The notes under the pieces: model-generated
Database searches by the model: none
What the model was told of the DNA's origin: nothing
The model's input: the letters and a program-made list of their open reading frames with translations, nothing else
In this document: positions 7,392-18,208 of the stretch, one piece after another
Position numbering within the stretch: position 1 is the stretch's first letter
Layout of the letters: each line of letters begins with the position of its first letter
Program-made: the position numbers and the translations under genes
Source: Pseudomonas pergaminensis
GTDB taxonomy: Bacteria > Pseudomonadota > Gammaproteobacteria > Pseudomonadales > Pseudomonadaceae
Direction: 5' to 3'
NCBI RefSeq assembly: GCF_024112395.2
Contig: NZ_CP078013.2
Coordinates: 2,852,001-2,916,000, forward strand
Length of the DNA stretch: 64,000 nt

Positions 7392-8777
7392 CTACTGCAC
7401 AATATCACTCGGTTTCAGGCGCCCATGGACTTCAATTTCCAACCCTGGACCTTCTCCATCAAAGACCCGCAGCGTGCTGATATTTTCTTGTGGGTCATAG
7501 GAAATGCTGGCGTCGCCGGCCTCCATCACCCCATCGTCAGCGTCGACGAATCGCAAGGGTTCAGGACCGATTTTACTGCGTACACCCGACACATCGATTC
7601 TGTCCTTGCCGCTCTCGAAGTCCATGATCTTGTCAGTGCCATCAAGGCTATTTGACTCAGTCGAGCTACCGTAGACAAAAGTATCGGCACCGTTTCCACC
7701 CCACAGCTTATCTGCGCCGTTGCCGCCATAAATAACGTCTCTGCCGTCGCCACCCTTAAGCTCGTTATTAGCGTCATTGCCTATCATCAGGTCATTGCCT
7801 TCGCCACCTATCGCATTTTCGATAATGGTGCCGTGGGCGATAGAGACGTTTCTATCGCGGCCATCGACATTGCTGAAAGTGCCGGGGACCAGGCTGATTT
7901 TTTGGCTGTTCTTGTAGCCGGAAAGATCCAGTGTGTCGTTACCACCACCATCCCAAATGGATGCCCTTAGCTCATCTTTATCGCTCTTGAGCCTAAGGTA
8001 AGCTCGATCCGCATTCGAGTTGAAACCATAGGTGGTATCACCTTTGCGTGTTTCATAGTTGGCACCATATTGCCGTTGAGCGGCAGTGATATCGTCCAGC
8101 TGCGGACCTGCGGGTGGGGAACCATGGTGTCGGTAGCTCATGATGCTATGGGTCTTTCTATCTTCGGCATAACCCCATTTACCCGCGTTGTGCTTAGCGT
8201 TGTAGTCACCTGGATGGTCCAGCCCCAGCGAATGACCGATCTCGTGGGTCATGGTGGCCAAGCCATGACGAGGGGATTTGAACGTGCTGGCAGGCGTATA
8301 GAGGGTGGTACTGCGTGGGTCCTGGGGGGAGCGTGTAACGTTCGGGTCTATATGGGAGGATCGACCTTTTAGATCTGTATAGGTCTCAGCATTTTTTAAG
8401 TGAATGTGTCCTTCGCTGTGCTGGTCGAATGGCCGCTCGACGAACTTTACGTTGGCCACATCTTCCCAGGACGTCATCGCTTCGCGGGTGATTTTTTTCT
8501 GCCGGTCCGTTATTGGCGAGAAACCGTGGTGTCCTGGTTTATTTTTATCTTTTTCAGGGCCAGGGGTGGGGTAAGAATAGGAAACATCGGTTTTCCCGTC
8601 GCCATTCACGTCATGCCAGCCGGTTTTTGACCTTAGAAGCTGCGTAGATGCTTCGTGAGTGGTCTTGGAGGGAAGCCCATCGGCTGTTTTGCCTCCTCCG
8701 CGATCATCTCGGTGTTTGAACTGCTCGACTTGTTGGTACATGTTGCTGCCGTGGGGTGTAGATCTGCTGACCGACAT
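7392..8777 (-). CDS. Serralysin-type secreted zinc metalloprotease (M10B, AprA-like)
   Basis: A 461-residue protein with a zinc motif HEIGHSLGLDHPGDYN (~residues 178-193), the Met-turn SIMSY, and glycine/aspartate RTX repeats (GGEGNDLMIG, GGDGRDVIYGGNGADKLWGG; ~324-370) that bind Ca2+. There is no N-terminal signal peptide; the C-terminus ends LKPSDIVQ, a type I secretion signal like AprA. A GTG at 8810 would add 11 residues but lacks an SD; I chose the ATG at 8777, although its SD is also weak. No aprDEF exporter or Inh/AprI inhibitor gene is adjacent, so export must use a system elsewhere. The gene is visibly more A+T-rich than its neighbours, consistent with acquisition or relaxed constraint. 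Confidence 0.9.
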   Translation of the reverse strand: MSVSRSTPHGSNMYQQVEQFKHRDDRGGGKTADGLPSKTTHEASTQLLRSKTGWHDVNGDGKTDVSYSYPTPGPEKDKNKPGHHGFSPITDRQKKITREAMTSWEDVANVKFVERPFDQHSEGHIHLKNAETYTDLKGRSSHIDPNVTRSPQDPRSTTLYTPASTFKSPRHGLATMTHEIGHSLGLDHPGDYNAKHNAGKWGYAEDRKTHSIMSYRHHGSPPAGPQLDDITAAQRQYGANYETRKGDTTYGFNSNADRAYLRLKSDKDELRASIWDGGGNDTLDLSGYKNSQKISLVPGTFSNVDGRDRNVSIAHGTIIENAIGGEGNDLMIGNDANNELKGGDGRDVIYGGNGADKLWGGNGADTFVYGSSTESNSLDGTDKIMDFESGKDRIDVSGVRSKIGPEPLRFVDADDGVMEAGDASISYDPQENISTLRVFDGEGPGLEIEVHGRLKPSDIVQ

Positions 8778-8920
8778 AATTGCGCTCGTGTAGTCAAGGT
8801 TGCCAGGCACACGAGATTATTAACGTCGAGTTCGCGACGCCCTAAGCACTTTCTTCATGTATCGAAGGAAGTCTTACTTCGTGGTTGTAGGACGTCGCTG
8901 CACCCTGCGCCAGCGGAGCG

Positions 8921-9079
8921 TTACACGATCACGGGCGGCATAGTTGTCGGCGGCTCCTCCACGGGAGGCGGCTGGTGTTCCGGCGGTTCCTTTTCCGGAA
9001 TCGGCTCCGGTTCGGTGGGCGGCAGGGTGGGGTTGTCGATATTCGGGTCCGGTGTTTCAGCCGGGATCGGGATATTCAT
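8921..9079 (-). CDS. Proline-rich micro-protein, 52 aa
   Basis: A small reading frame starting MNIPIPAETPDPN with GGAGG eight bases before its ATG, an excellent start. Prolines make up about a third of the residues, glutamates are common, and it ends in PPVIV; there are no cysteines, membrane segments or signal. It is divergent from glgE with ~200 bases between. I recall similar proline/glutamate-rich peptides in other pseudomonads, but no function is known to me. The strong SD is the main evidence that it is translated. It could be intrinsically disordered. Confidence 0.6.
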   Translation of the reverse strand: MNIPIPAETPDPNIDNPTLPPTEPEPIPEKEPPEHQPPPVEEPPTTMPPVIV

Positions 9080-9284
9080 CAGTGTGGCCTCCTTTGTGCT
9101 TTGCTCTATCGGTGGACAGTCGCGTGGGCAAATTGATTCCCCGCCCAATGGCGGCATATCCACCTGAACTTTTGTCGACGGCACAGGCTCGGACCTATTA
9201 CGGCCATGCTCAGGAAGAATGCGGCTGCCTGAAGAATCCGGATCAAGCAAAGAGCGTCCACAGGGCGTAAGGGGAAGATGCTCG

Positions 9285-11273
9285 ATGACTGCTGAAACAC
9301 AGGTTCCAGACACCTCCATATTGCCGCTGTCCCAGGCGCTGTTGCTGCCCAGGATCGCGATCGAAAGCACTACCCCCGTGATCGACGGCGGCGAATTCGC
9401 CGTCAAGGCCGTGGTTGGCCAACGGGTGAATGTCACCAGCAAAGTGTTCGCCGACGGCCATGACAAGCTCGCCGTGCTGATCCGCTGGCGCCCGCTGCAG
9501 GACGAAAGCTGGCACAGCGTGGTGATGACCGATGTGGGCAACAATGGCTGGGAGGGTGCGTTTACCGTCACCCAGCAAGGCCCCCACGAATACTGCATCG
9601 AAGCCTGGATCGATACCTTCGCCAGCTTCTGCTACGAACTGCGCAAAAAACATGAGGCCGGCGTGCCGGTCAGCCTGGAACTGCAGGAAGGCCGCAGCCT
9701 GGTGCTGCAGGCCGCCGAGCGCAGTGACAATGAACTGCGCGATCGCCTGATGCTGCTGCACCACGAACTGTCCGGCCTGCTGGAAACCGAGCAGGTCGCG
9801 CTGTTCATGCACGAAGACAGTGCACACTTGATGACCCAGGCCGATCATCGCGCTTATCTAAGCATCAGCACGGTGTACCCCATCGATGTGGAGCGCGAAG
9901 CGGCGCTGTTTGCCAGTTGGTACGAGCTGTTCCCGCGCTCGATCACCGACGATCCCGCGCGCCACGGCACCTTTAATGACGTGCACTCGCGCCTGTCGAT
10001 GATCCATGACATGGGCTTTGACGTGCTGTACTTCCCACCGATCCATCCGATCGGCCGCAGCCACCGCAAAGGCAAGAACAACTCGCTGACCGCCGGGCCC
10101 GATGATCCAGGCAGCCCCTACGCGATTGGCAGCGAAGAGGGCGGGCATGAGGCCATCCACCCGCAGTTGGGCAGCCGCGATGACTTTCGGCGCCTGGTGC
10201 AGGCCGCCGCCGAGCATGGCCTGGAAATCGCCCTGGATTTTGCCATCCAGTGTTCTCAAGACCACCCGTGGCTCAAGGAGCATCCAGGCTGGTTCAACTG
10301 GCGTCCGGACGGCACGATTAAGTACGCGGAAAACCCGCCGAAGAAGTATCAGGACATCGTTAACGTCGACTTTTACGCGGCGGACGCCATTCCGGGCCTG
10401 TGGACCGAGCTGCGCGATATCGTGGTGGGCTGGGTGGAAGAGGGCGTGAAAACCTTTCGTGTCGACAACCCCCACACCAAGCCGCTGCCGTTCTGGCAAT
10501 GGCTGATCAGCGATGTGCGCGCCAAGTACCCCGACGTGATATTCCTCGCCGAGGCATTCACCACGCCGGCGATGATGGCGCGCTTGGGCAAGGTCGGCTA
10601 TTCCCAGAGCTACACCTATTTCACTTGGCGCAATACCAAGGCCGAGCTGAGCGAATACCTGACGCAACTGAACCAATCGCCGTGGCGCGAATGCTACCGG
10701 CCGAACTTTTTCGTCAATACGCCGGATATCAATCCGCCGTTTTTGCATGAATCCGGCCGTCCGGGCTTTCTGATCCGCGCCGCGCTGGCGACCATGGGCT
10801 CAGGCCTGTGGGGCATGTATTCAGGGTTCGAGTTGTGCGAAGCGGCGCCGGTGCCGGGCAAAGAGGAATACCTGGACTCGGAGAAGTACGAGATCCGCCC
10901 TCGGGACTTCACCGCGCCGGGCAATATCATTGCCGAGATCGCCCAGCTCAACCGCATTCGCCGGCAAAACCCGGCGTTGCAGACGCACCTGGGGCTCACC
11001 CTCTATAACGCCTGGAACGACAACATCCTGTATTTCGGCAAGCGCAGCGAGGATGGCAGCAACTTCATCCTGGTTGCAGTGAACCTTGATCCCTTCAATG
11101 CCCAAGAAGCCCATTTCGAGCTGCCACTGTGGGAGTTGGGCCTGCCGGACGACGCCGAGACCCAGGGCGAAGACTTGATGAACGGCCATCGCTGGACCTG
11201 GTATGGCAAAAGCCAGTGGACGCGGCTGGAGCCGCAGATGCCGTTTGGGATCTGGCGTATCACCACTTCTTGA
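9285..11273 (+). CDS. glgE: GlgE alpha-1,4-glucan:maltose-1-phosphate maltosyltransferase
   Basis: A 662-residue GH13_3 enzyme that adds maltosyl units from maltose-1-phosphate to the non-reducing end of alpha-glucan. The N-terminal ~200 residues form the N/S domains and the rest the (beta/alpha)8 barrel plus C domain. The nucleophile is Asp394 in FRVDNPHTKPLPFW and the acid/base Glu423 in FLAEAFT, the same numbering as Streptomyces GlgE. Start chosen at MTAETQ (9285) behind GGGGAAG; upstream in-frame ATG at 9219 lacks support. It heads the glgE / treS-pep2 / glgB set, separated from the next gene by a REP. Confidence 0.95.
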   Translation: MTAETQVPDTSILPLSQALLLPRIAIESTTPVIDGGEFAVKAVVGQRVNVTSKVFADGHDKLAVLIRWRPLQDESWHSVVMTDVGNNGWEGAFTVTQQGPHEYCIEAWIDTFASFCYELRKKHEAGVPVSLELQEGRSLVLQAAERSDNELRDRLMLLHHELSGLLETEQVALFMHEDSAHLMTQADHRAYLSISTVYPIDVEREAALFASWYELFPRSITDDPARHGTFNDVHSRLSMIHDMGFDVLYFPPIHPIGRSHRKGKNNSLTAGPDDPGSPYAIGSEEGGHEAIHPQLGSRDDFRRLVQAAAEHGLEIALDFAIQCSQDHPWLKEHPGWFNWRPDGTIKYAENPPKKYQDIVNVDFYAADAIPGLWTELRDIVVGWVEEGVKTFRVDNPHTKPLPFWQWLISDVRAKYPDVIFLAEAFTTPAMMARLGKVGYSQSYTYFTWRNTKAELSEYLTQLNQSPWRECYRPNFFVNTPDINPPFLHESGRPGFLIRAALATMGSGLWGMYSGFELCEAAPVPGKEEYLDSEKYEIRPRDFTAPGNIIAEIAQLNRIRRQNPALQTHLGLTLYNAWNDNILYFGKRSEDGSNFILVAVNLDPFNAQEAHFELPLWELGLPDDAETQGEDLMNGHRWTWYGKSQWTRLEPQMPFGIWRITTS

Positions 11274-11282
11274 AACCGGACC

Positions 11283-11366
11283 TGTAGGAGCCGGCTTGCC
11301 GGCGATAAGGCCCCTGGCATCGCTGCATGGCTCAAGTACGCCATTGCCGGCAAGCCGGCTCCTACA
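11283..11366. repeat. REP-type inverted repeat inside the glucan operon
   Basis: TGTAGGAGCCGGCTTGCCGG is matched at the right end by CCGGCAAGCCGGCTCCTACA, a perfect 20-bp inverted pair around ~44 bases. Its place between glgE and treS could uncouple expression of the two genes. Confidence 0.9.
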
Positions 11367-11407
11367 GTGACCGCGTTTCTCCCGTTCGAATTTTCCCGGA
11401 GTTTCCA

Positions 11408-14400
11408 ATGGCGAAGAAACCCAACGCTGCCACGTTCATCAAAGACCCGCTCTGGTACAAGGACGCGGTGATCTATCAAGTCCACGTCAAATCCTATTTC
11501 GACTCCAACAACGACGGCATCGGTGACTTCCCTGGCCTGATCGCCAAGCTCGACTACATCGCCGACCTGGGTGTGAACACCATCTGGTTGCTGCCGTTCT
11601 ACCCCTCGCCCCGCCGCGACGATGGCTATGACATCGCCGAATACCGTGGCGTGCACAGCGACTACGGGACCATGGCCGACGCCAAGCGCTTCATCGCCGA
11701 GGCGCACAAGCGCGGGCTGCGGGTGATCACCGAATTGGTGATCAACCACACCTCCGACCAGCACCCCTGGTTCCAACGGGCGCGCAAGGCCAAGCCCGGC
11801 TCGGCGGCGCGGGACTTCTACGTGTGGTCGGATGACGACCAGAAATACGACGGCACCCGCATCATCTTCCTCGACACCGAGAAGTCCAACTGGACCTGGG
11901 ACCCGGTCGCCGGCCAATATTTCTGGCACCGTTTCTACGCTCACCAGCCCGATCTCAATTTCGACAACCCGCAGGTAATGAAAGCCGTGCTGTCGGTGAT
12001 GCGTTACTGGCTGGACATGGGCATCGACGGCCTGCGCCTGGACGCCATCCCGTATCTGATCGAGCGTGATGGCACCAATAACGAAAACCTGCCTGAGACC
12101 CACGACGTGCTCAAGCAGATCCGTGCCGAGATCGACGCCCATTACCCCGACCGCATGCTGCTGGCCGAAGCCAACCAGTGGCCGGAAGACACCCAGTTAT
12201 ATTTCGGTGACAAAAAGGGCGACGACGGCGATGAATGCCACATGGCCTTCCACTTTCCGCTGATGCCGCGCATGTACATGGCCCTGGCCCAGGAAGATCG
12301 CTTCCCGATCACCGACATCCTGCGCCAGACCCCGGAGATTCCCGCCAATTGCCAATGGGCGATTTTCCTGCGCAACCACGATGAACTGACCCTGGAAATG
12401 GTCACCGACAAAGAACGCGACTACCTGTGGAACTACTACGCCGCCGACCGGCGCGCGCGCATCAATCTCGGCATTCGCCGCCGCCTGGCGCCGCTGATGG
12501 AGCGTGATCGCCGGCGTGTCGAGTTGCTCAACAGCCTGCTCTTGTCGATGCCTGGCACGCCGACCCTGTATTACGGTGATGAAATCGGCATGGGCGATAA
12601 CATCTACCTCGGTGACCGCGACGGCGTGCGTACGCCGATGCAGTGGTCCATCGACCGCAACGGCGGCTTCTCCCGCGCTGACCCGGCCAGCCTGGTGTTG
12701 CCGCCGATCATGGACCCGCAATACGGCTACCAGTCGGTGAATGTCGAGACCCAGGCCCAGGACCCGCATTCGTTGCTGAACTGGACCCGGCGCATGCTCG
12801 CAGTGCGCAAGCAATCCAAGGCATTTGGGCGCGGCAGCCTGAAAATGCTCTCGCCGAGCAACCGCCGCATCCTGGCCTACACCCGTGAGTTCACCGGTGA
12901 AGACGGGCGCAACGAGATCATCCTCTGCGTCGCCAACGTGTCGCGCAGCGCCCAGGCTGCCGAGCTGGACCTGTCGGCGTTTGCCGGCATGGTGCCGGTG
13001 GAGATGCTCGGCGGGAATGCCTTCCCGCCCATCGGCCAGCTGAATTTCCTGCTGACCCTTGCGCCTTACGGTTTTTATTGGTTCGTGCTCGCCCCGGAAA
13101 ACCAGATGCCCAGCTGGCATGTGGAACCGGCCCAGAGCATGCCGGACTTCACCACCCTGGTATTGAAAAAGCGCATGGAAGAATTGCTCGAAGAACCTTG
13201 CCGCGCCTCCCTGGAACAGACCGCACTGCCGGCCTGGCTGCCCAAGCGCCGCTGGTTCGCGGGCAAGGACACGGCCATCGACAGTGTGCGCATCGCCTAC
13301 GGTGTGCGCTTTGGCGACCCGCAGCACCCGGTCTTGCTCAGCGAACTGGAAGTGACAGCCGGTGGCCAGGTCAGCCGTTATCAGTTGCCGTTTGGCTTTC
13401 TCGGTGAAGACCAGTTCACCAGCGCCTTGCCGCAGCAATTGGCCCTGGCCCGTGTACGCCGAGTGCGTCAGGTGGGGTTGGTAACCGATGCCTTCAGCCT
13501 CGAACACTTTATCCGCGCCGTCATCCAGGGTTTGCAGGCGGGTACCGTGCTCAACACCAACGAAGGCGAACTGCGCTTTGCCGCCACGCCGCACCTGGCC
13601 AAGCTGCAACTGACGGATGAGTCCGAAGTGCGCTACCTGTCGGCCGAGCAGTCCAACAGCTCGGTGGTGGTGGGCGAGAGCCTGGTGCTCAAGCTGATCC
13701 GCAAAGTCGCCTCCGGCGTGCACCCGGAACTGGAAATGAGCGCCTACCTGACCGAAGCCGGCTACCCGAATATCTCGCCGTTGCTGGGCTCGATGATTCG
13801 CCACGACGCTGGAGGCCAGGACAACCTGCTGATGATTGCCCAAGGCTATTTGAGCAACCAGGGCGACGCTTGGGGCTGGACCCAAAACAACCTGGAACGC
13901 GCGATTCGCGACGAACTGGCCGAAGCCATGTCCGAACAGGAGCAGCACTACAACGCCTTGGGCGAGCTGGCGGATTTTGCCGGGTTGCTCGGCCAACGCC
14001 TGGGTGAAATGCACCTGGTACTCGGCGCGAAAACCACCAACAAGGACTTCAAGCCCGAAGCCACCACGGCCAAGGACACCCAGGCCTGGGCCAAGGATGT
14101 CGGCGCGCAGCTGGACCGCGCGTTGCAACTGCTCAAACTTCATCAAAGCCAGTTGAACCCCTCGGATCAAGCGCTGGTCAGTGAATTGCTGGCGCAGAAA
14201 AAAGCCATCGCCAGCCATGTGCAGGCCTTGGCGAAAGCCACGGCCGGCGGGTTGCGTATTCGGGTCCACGGTGATTTGCACCTGGGCCAGGTGCTGGTGG
14301 TGAAGGGCGATGCCTACCTGATCGACTTTGAAGGTGAGCCGGCGCGCCCACTGCACGAACGACGCGGCAAGCACAGCCCGTATAAAGATGTGAGCGGCGT

Positions 14401-14755
14401 GTTGCGCTCCTTCGACTACGCGGCAGCCATGGCTTTGAATGTACAAGGGGTGGACCATTCGCCCGAAGCGGACCAGGCGCGCAAACGCGTGACTGACCGT
14501 TACCTCAAAGAAGCACGCCAGGCCTTTATCCAGGCTTATCAGTCCGCTACGTCTACACTGGCGCATGACTGGCAGGATGCCAAAGGCCAGGACGCAGCGC
14601 TGACGTTGTTCAGCCTGGAGAAGGCCGCGTATGAAGTGGCCTACGAAGCGGAAAACCGCCCGACCTGGTTGCCGGTGCCCCTGCAAGGGTTGCACGGACT
14701 GTTGAGCGGGCTTGCACCTATATCGAAAACTGCACGCGGTGGGGAGACGTCATGA
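11408..14755 (+). CDS. treS: Trehalose synthase / maltokinase fusion (TreS-Pep2)
   Basis: A 1115-residue bifunctional protein. Residues ~1-545 are a GH13 trehalose synthase (maltose alpha-D-glucosyltransferase) beginning [20 protein letters not shown], with nucleophile Asp212 in [10 protein letters not shown], acid/base Glu254 in LLAEANQWP and the NHDE motif. From ~570 to the end is a Pep2-type maltokinase with [13 protein letters not shown] and LIDFEGEP, a kinase-like fold. Together they interconvert trehalose and maltose and phosphorylate maltose to maltose-1-phosphate, the GlgE substrate. In actinobacteria the two are separate proteins; the fusion is common in pseudomonads. The start follows CCGGAG; the stop overlaps the glgB start by four bases (ATGA), indicating translational coupling. 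Confidence 0.95.
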   Translation: MAKKPNAATFIKDPLWYKDAVIYQVHVKSYFDSNNDGIGDFPGLIAKLDYIADLGVNTIWLLPFYPSPRRDDGYDIAEYRGVHSDYGTMADAKRFIAEAHKRGLRVITELVINHTSDQHPWFQRARKAKPGSAARDFYVWSDDDQKYDGTRIIFLDTEKSNWTWDPVAGQYFWHRFYAHQPDLNFDNPQVMKAVLSVMRYWLDMGIDGLRLDAIPYLIERDGTNNENLPETHDVLKQIRAEIDAHYPDRMLLAEANQWPEDTQLYFGDKKGDDGDECHMAFHFPLMPRMYMALAQEDRFPITDILRQTPEIPANCQWAIFLRNHDELTLEMVTDKERDYLWNYYAADRRARINLGIRRRLAPLMERDRRRVELLNSLLLSMPGTPTLYYGDEIGMGDNIYLGDRDGVRTPMQWSIDRNGGFSRADPASLVLPPIMDPQYGYQSVNVETQAQDPHSLLNWTRRMLAVRKQSKAFGRGSLKMLSPSNRRILAYTREFTGEDGRNEIILCVANVSRSAQAAELDLSAFAGMVPVEMLGGNAFPPIGQLNFLLTLAPYGFYWFVLAPENQMPSWHVEPAQSMPDFTTLVLKKRMEELLEEPCRASLEQTALPAWLPKRRWFAGKDTAIDSVRIAYGVRFGDPQHPVLLSELEVTAGGQVSRYQLPFGFLGEDQFTSALPQQLALARVRRVRQVGLVTDAFSLEHFIRAVIQGLQAGTVLNTNEGELRFAATPHLAKLQLTDESEVRYLSAEQSNSSVVVGESLVLKLIRKVASGVHPELEMSAYLTEAGYPNISPLLGSMIRHDAGGQDNLLMIAQGYLSNQGDAWGWTQNNLERAIRDELAEAMSEQEQHYNALGELADFAGLLGQRLGEMHLVLGAKTTNKDFKPEATTAKDTQAWAKDVGAQLDRALQLLKLHQSQLNPSDQALVSELLAQKKAIASHVQALAKATAGGLRIRVHGDLHLGQVLVVKGDAYLIDFEGEPARPLHERRGKHSPYKDVSGVLRSFDYAAAMALNVQGVDHSPEADQARKRVTDRYLKEARQAFIQAYQSATSTLAHDWQDAKGQDAALTLFSLEKAAYEVAYEAENRPTWLPVPLQGLHGLLSGLAPISKTARGGETS

Positions 14756-16989
14756 GCTTTACAAATAAAGAACCGCTGCAACCGAAGTTGACTGCATTGC
14801 CGGCGTCCAAGGACGTCGAAGCGCTGGTACGCGCCGAGCACCACGACCCGTTCTCGATTCTCGGGCCGCACGATGATGATCACGGCGGTCAGTTTATCCG
14901 CGCGTTCCTGCCGGAGGCCTTGAGCGTCCAGGTGCTGGCGCGCGACAGCGGCGAGCCGATCGGCAGCCTGGACGCGAGCCAGGTCCCGGGGTTGTTTGTC
15001 GGGCAGTTCAAGACCCGGCAGCCGTACCTGTTGAAAATCCAGTGGGCCGGCGGTGAACAGATCACCGAAGACCCTTACAGCTTCCAGCAACTGTTGCTGG
15101 GGGAAATGGACCTGTACCTGTTCGCCGAAGGCAATCACCGCGACCTCAGCAGTTGCCTGGGGGCCCAGGTGACCCGTGTCGATGGCATCGAGGGTGTGCG
15201 TTTCGCCGTGTGGGCACCGAATGCGCGGCGCGTGTCGGTGGTGGGCGACTTCAATATCTGGGACGGTCGCCGTCACCCGATGCGCCTGCGCCATCCATCC
15301 GGCGTGTGGGAGATCTTTATCCCACGTCTGCAGCCGGGTGCGGCCTACAAGTACGAGATTCTCGGCGCCAACGGGATCCTGCCGCTCAAGGCCGACCCGA
15401 TGGCCCTGGCCACCCAGCTGCCGCCAGACACCGCGTCCAAGGTTGCCCAGCCATTGCAGGTGGACTGGCAAGACCAGGCGTGGATGCAATCGCGGGTCGA
15501 CAAGCAAAAGACCACGGCGCCGCTGTCGATCTACGAGCTGCACGTGGGCTCCTGGCAATGCGAGTTGGACGAGGCGGGCGAGGTGGCCCGCCAGTACAAC
15601 TGGCGTGAACTGGCCGAGCGCCTGATTCCCTATGTGCAGCAACTGGGTTTCACCCACATCGAGCTGATGCCGATCATGGAACATCCGTTCGGCGGCTCCT
15701 GGGGCTATCAGGCACTGTCGCAATTCGCGCCGACGGCGCGGTTTGGTTCGCCGGAAGATTTCGCCTATTTCGTCAATGCCCTGCACCAGGCGGATATCGG
15801 CGTGATCCTCGACTGGGTACCGGCGCATTTCCCCACCGATACCCACGGCCTGGCGCAATTCGACGGCACTGCGCTGTACGAATACGCCAACCCGCTGGAA
15901 GGGTTTCATCAGGATTGGGACACGCTGATCTACAACCTGGGCCGCACCGAAGTGCACGGCTTCATGCTCGCCTCGGCGCTGCATTGGCTTAAACACTTCC
16001 ACATCGACGGATTGCGCGTGGATGCCGTGGCCTCGATGCTCTATCGCGATTATTCGCGCAAGGCCGGCGAATGGGTGCCCAACCGCCATGGCGGCCGCGA
16101 GAACCTGGAGGCCATCGACTTTCTGCGCCATTTGAACGACGTGGTGGCTCTGGAAGCCCCCGGCGCGTTGGTGATCGCCGAAGAATCCACGGCCTGGCCA
16201 GGCGTGAGCCAGCCGACCCAACAGGGCGGCCTGGGCTTCAACTACAAATGGAACATGGGCTGGATGCACGATTCCCTGCATTACATCCAGCAGGACCCGG
16301 TCTACCGCGCCCACCATCACAACGAACTGAGCTTTGGCCTGGTGTATGCCTGGTCCGAACGTTTCATCCTGCCCATCTCCCACGACGAAGTGGTGCACGG
16401 CAAGCACTCGCTGATCGACAAGATGCCCGGCGACCGCTGGCAGAAGTTTGCCAACTTGCGCGCCTACCTGGCGTTCATGTGGATGCACCCTGGCAAGAAA
16501 CTGCTGTTCATGGGCTGCGAATTTGGCCAATGGCGCGAGTGGAACCACGACCAGCAACTGGACTGGTACCTGCTGCAGTACGCCGAACACAAAGGCGTGC
16601 AGAAGTTGGTGGGCGACTTGAATCGCTTGTACCGCGAAGAGCCGGCCCTGCACGAGCTGGACGATGCGCCCCAGGGCTTCCAGTGGCTGATCGGCGACGA
16701 TGCGATCAACAGCGTCTATGCCTGGCTGCGCTGGAGCAAGGATGGCAAGCCTGTGCTGGTGGTGGCCAACTTCACCCCGGTGCCGCGTGAGGGTTACGCC
16801 GTCGGCGTGCCGTTTGGTGGGCGTTGGAGTGAAGTGATCAACAGCGACGCGGATATGTACGCAGGATCCAATTACGGCAATGGGGGCGAGGTGTTTACCC
16901 AGGATGAACCCAAGCATGGACAGCCGGTGTCACTGTCGTTGAATCTGCCGCCACTGGGCGTGCTGATTCTGCGGCCGGAATCGCTTTAA
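14752..16989 (+). CDS. glgB: GlgB 1,4-alpha-glucan branching enzyme
   Basis: A 745-residue GH13_9 enzyme that introduces alpha-1,6 branches into alpha-glucan. The layout is an N1 domain (~1-120), a CBM48 ([19 protein letters not shown]), the catalytic barrel, and a C-terminal beta domain. The nucleophile is Asp424 in [15 protein letters not shown] and the acid/base Glu477 in VIAEEST; the HDEVVHGK motif is present. The ATGA overlap with treS-pep2 shows it is the last gene of that transcript. With GlgE it builds branched glucan from trehalose without ADP-glucose; glgA and glgC are not in the window. Confidence 0.95.
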   Translation: MSFTNKEPLQPKLTALPASKDVEALVRAEHHDPFSILGPHDDDHGGQFIRAFLPEALSVQVLARDSGEPIGSLDASQVPGLFVGQFKTRQPYLLKIQWAGGEQITEDPYSFQQLLLGEMDLYLFAEGNHRDLSSCLGAQVTRVDGIEGVRFAVWAPNARRVSVVGDFNIWDGRRHPMRLRHPSGVWEIFIPRLQPGAAYKYEILGANGILPLKADPMALATQLPPDTASKVAQPLQVDWQDQAWMQSRVDKQKTTAPLSIYELHVGSWQCELDEAGEVARQYNWRELAERLIPYVQQLGFTHIELMPIMEHPFGGSWGYQALSQFAPTARFGSPEDFAYFVNALHQADIGVILDWVPAHFPTDTHGLAQFDGTALYEYANPLEGFHQDWDTLIYNLGRTEVHGFMLASALHWLKHFHIDGLRVDAVASMLYRDYSRKAGEWVPNRHGGRENLEAIDFLRHLNDVVALEAPGALVIAEESTAWPGVSQPTQQGGLGFNYKWNMGWMHDSLHYIQQDPVYRAHHHNELSFGLVYAWSERFILPISHDEVVHGKHSLIDKMPGDRWQKFANLRAYLAFMWMHPGKKLLFMGCEFGQWREWNHDQQLDWYLLQYAEHKGVQKLVGDLNRLYREEPALHELDDAPQGFQWLIGDDAINSVYAWLRWSKDGKPVLVVANFTPVPREGYAVGVPFGGRWSEVINSDADMYAGSNYGNGGEVFTQDEPKHGQPVSLSLNLPPLGVLILRPESL

Positions 16990-17079
16990 AGGCTCTACCG
17001 TGCTGGATTCTGTTGTCCACGCTGGTGGCAGGGTGCCACAATGGCGCCTTTGTAGTGGCAGTCGAATCAGGCGGATTTC

Positions 17080-18207
17080 ATGAATGGCCTTGGGCGTGGG
17101 CAGGACCAGGATTGCATTATAGAAGAGCAGGTGCGCACTGATCGTTTGCACCAGCTGTTCAGGCAATCATTTGCCGCGATTTTCGGCAGTTACCTGGCGG
17201 CCTTGATGCTCTGTTGGCTGTGTTGGGACCGGTTTGACCATCAGGTCATCCTGGTCTGGCTGGTGGTGCTGGCGGTGTCGTCGCTGCTGCGCGTCCAGAT
17301 GTTCATGGAGTGGTTTCGCTGCCCCAACGCTGAGCGCACGCCCGATCGTTGGGAGCGCCGCTACTGGCTCACGCTGGTGCTGTCGGCCGGGATCTGGGGC
17401 GCTGGCGCCCTGGCGGTGATGCCTACCGATGATCGCCTTTCCCAAGTACTGGTGATGTTGTTTACCGTGGGCATGTCGGTCAGCGCGGTGTCGTGTTATT
17501 CGGCTTACCGCTACATGACCCTGGCCTCCATGGCGTTGGTGCTGCTGCCGTGTACGCTGTGGCTGCTGTTCCAGCCTTCTTCCCTGCAAGTGGGCGTCGC
17601 CATTGCGGTGCTGGTGTTTTCCACCTTTGTGGTCAGCGCTACACGCAAACTGTCGGATGCCTTGGAAAAGGCCTTTCGCCTGACCCGGCAAATGGAACGG
17701 GCCCACACTATTTCAACCCGCGCCGCACAGACCGACGAACTCACCGGCCTGATGAACCGCCGTGCGTTTTTCGAACGTGCCCAGGTGCTCTACGAACAAT
17801 GCCGTCACAACCGTCAGCCGCTGTGCGCATTGATGATGGACATGGACCACTTCAAGCAAATCAACGACACCTACGGCCACCAGGCCGGCGACCAGGTGTT
17901 GCGCCAGATAGGCGGGGTGATCAGCGCCTCGTTCCGCCAGGCCGATGTCTACGGGCGCCTGGGTGGCGAAGAGTTTGCGGTGTTGCTGCCCAACACCTCA
18001 CTGGACACGGCACGGGCGATCGCCGAACAGTTGGTCAAGGCGATCTCGGGGCTGGCATCGGAGCCGGTGCATGGGTTGTCGGCCAGCCTGGGTGTGGCAT
18101 CCACCCATACCCAGGATCAAGACCTGCATGGCCTGATGAATACCGCCGACAAAGCGCTGTACCGCGCCAAGGCCCAGGGGCGCAATCAGGTGGCGGTGGC
18201 GGAGTAA
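17080..18207 (+). CDS. Membrane diguanylate cyclase (GGDEF)
   Basis: A 375-residue protein. Residues ~25-190 contain about six hydrophobic helices with no recognised sensor family. A GGDEF domain follows from ~205, with DELTGLMNRRAF, the Mg2+ aspartate of MDMDHFKQINDTYGH, an active-site GGEEF and an RQAD I-site five residues before it. All catalytic features are intact, so synthesis of c-di-GMP is expected. It lies 90 bases after glgB with no clear terminator (only a small GTGGCA/TGCCAC hairpin). Its stop is one base from the stop of the convergent kinase gene. Confidence 0.88.
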   Translation: MNGLGRGQDQDCIIEEQVRTDRLHQLFRQSFAAIFGSYLAALMLCWLCWDRFDHQVILVWLVVLAVSSLLRVQMFMEWFRCPNAERTPDRWERRYWLTLVLSAGIWGAGALAVMPTDDRLSQVLVMLFTVGMSVSAVSCYSAYRYMTLASMALVLLPCTLWLLFQPSSLQVGVAIAVLVFSTFVVSATRKLSDALEKAFRLTRQMERAHTISTRAAQTDELTGLMNRRAFFERAQVLYEQCRHNRQPLCALMMDMDHFKQINDTYGHQAGDQVLRQIGGVISASFRQADVYGRLGGEEFAVLLPNTSLDTARAIAEQLVKAISGLASEPVHGLSASLGVASTHTQDQDLHGLMNTADKALYRAKAQGRNQVAVAE

Positions 18208-18208
18208 C

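Noticed and set aside
12197..14695. Very long open frame on the minus strand opposite treS-pep2
   Set aside because: High G+C codon bias of the real gene keeps the antisense frame open; its translation is rich in H, Q, R and G without domain motifs.
14641..16917. Long minus-strand frame opposite glgB
   Set aside because: Same antisense effect; the plus strand has clear catalytic motifs.
17025..17039. Terminator after glgB (GTGGCA/TGCCAC)
   Set aside because: A 6-bp stem with a 3-base loop but no T run; too weak to call.
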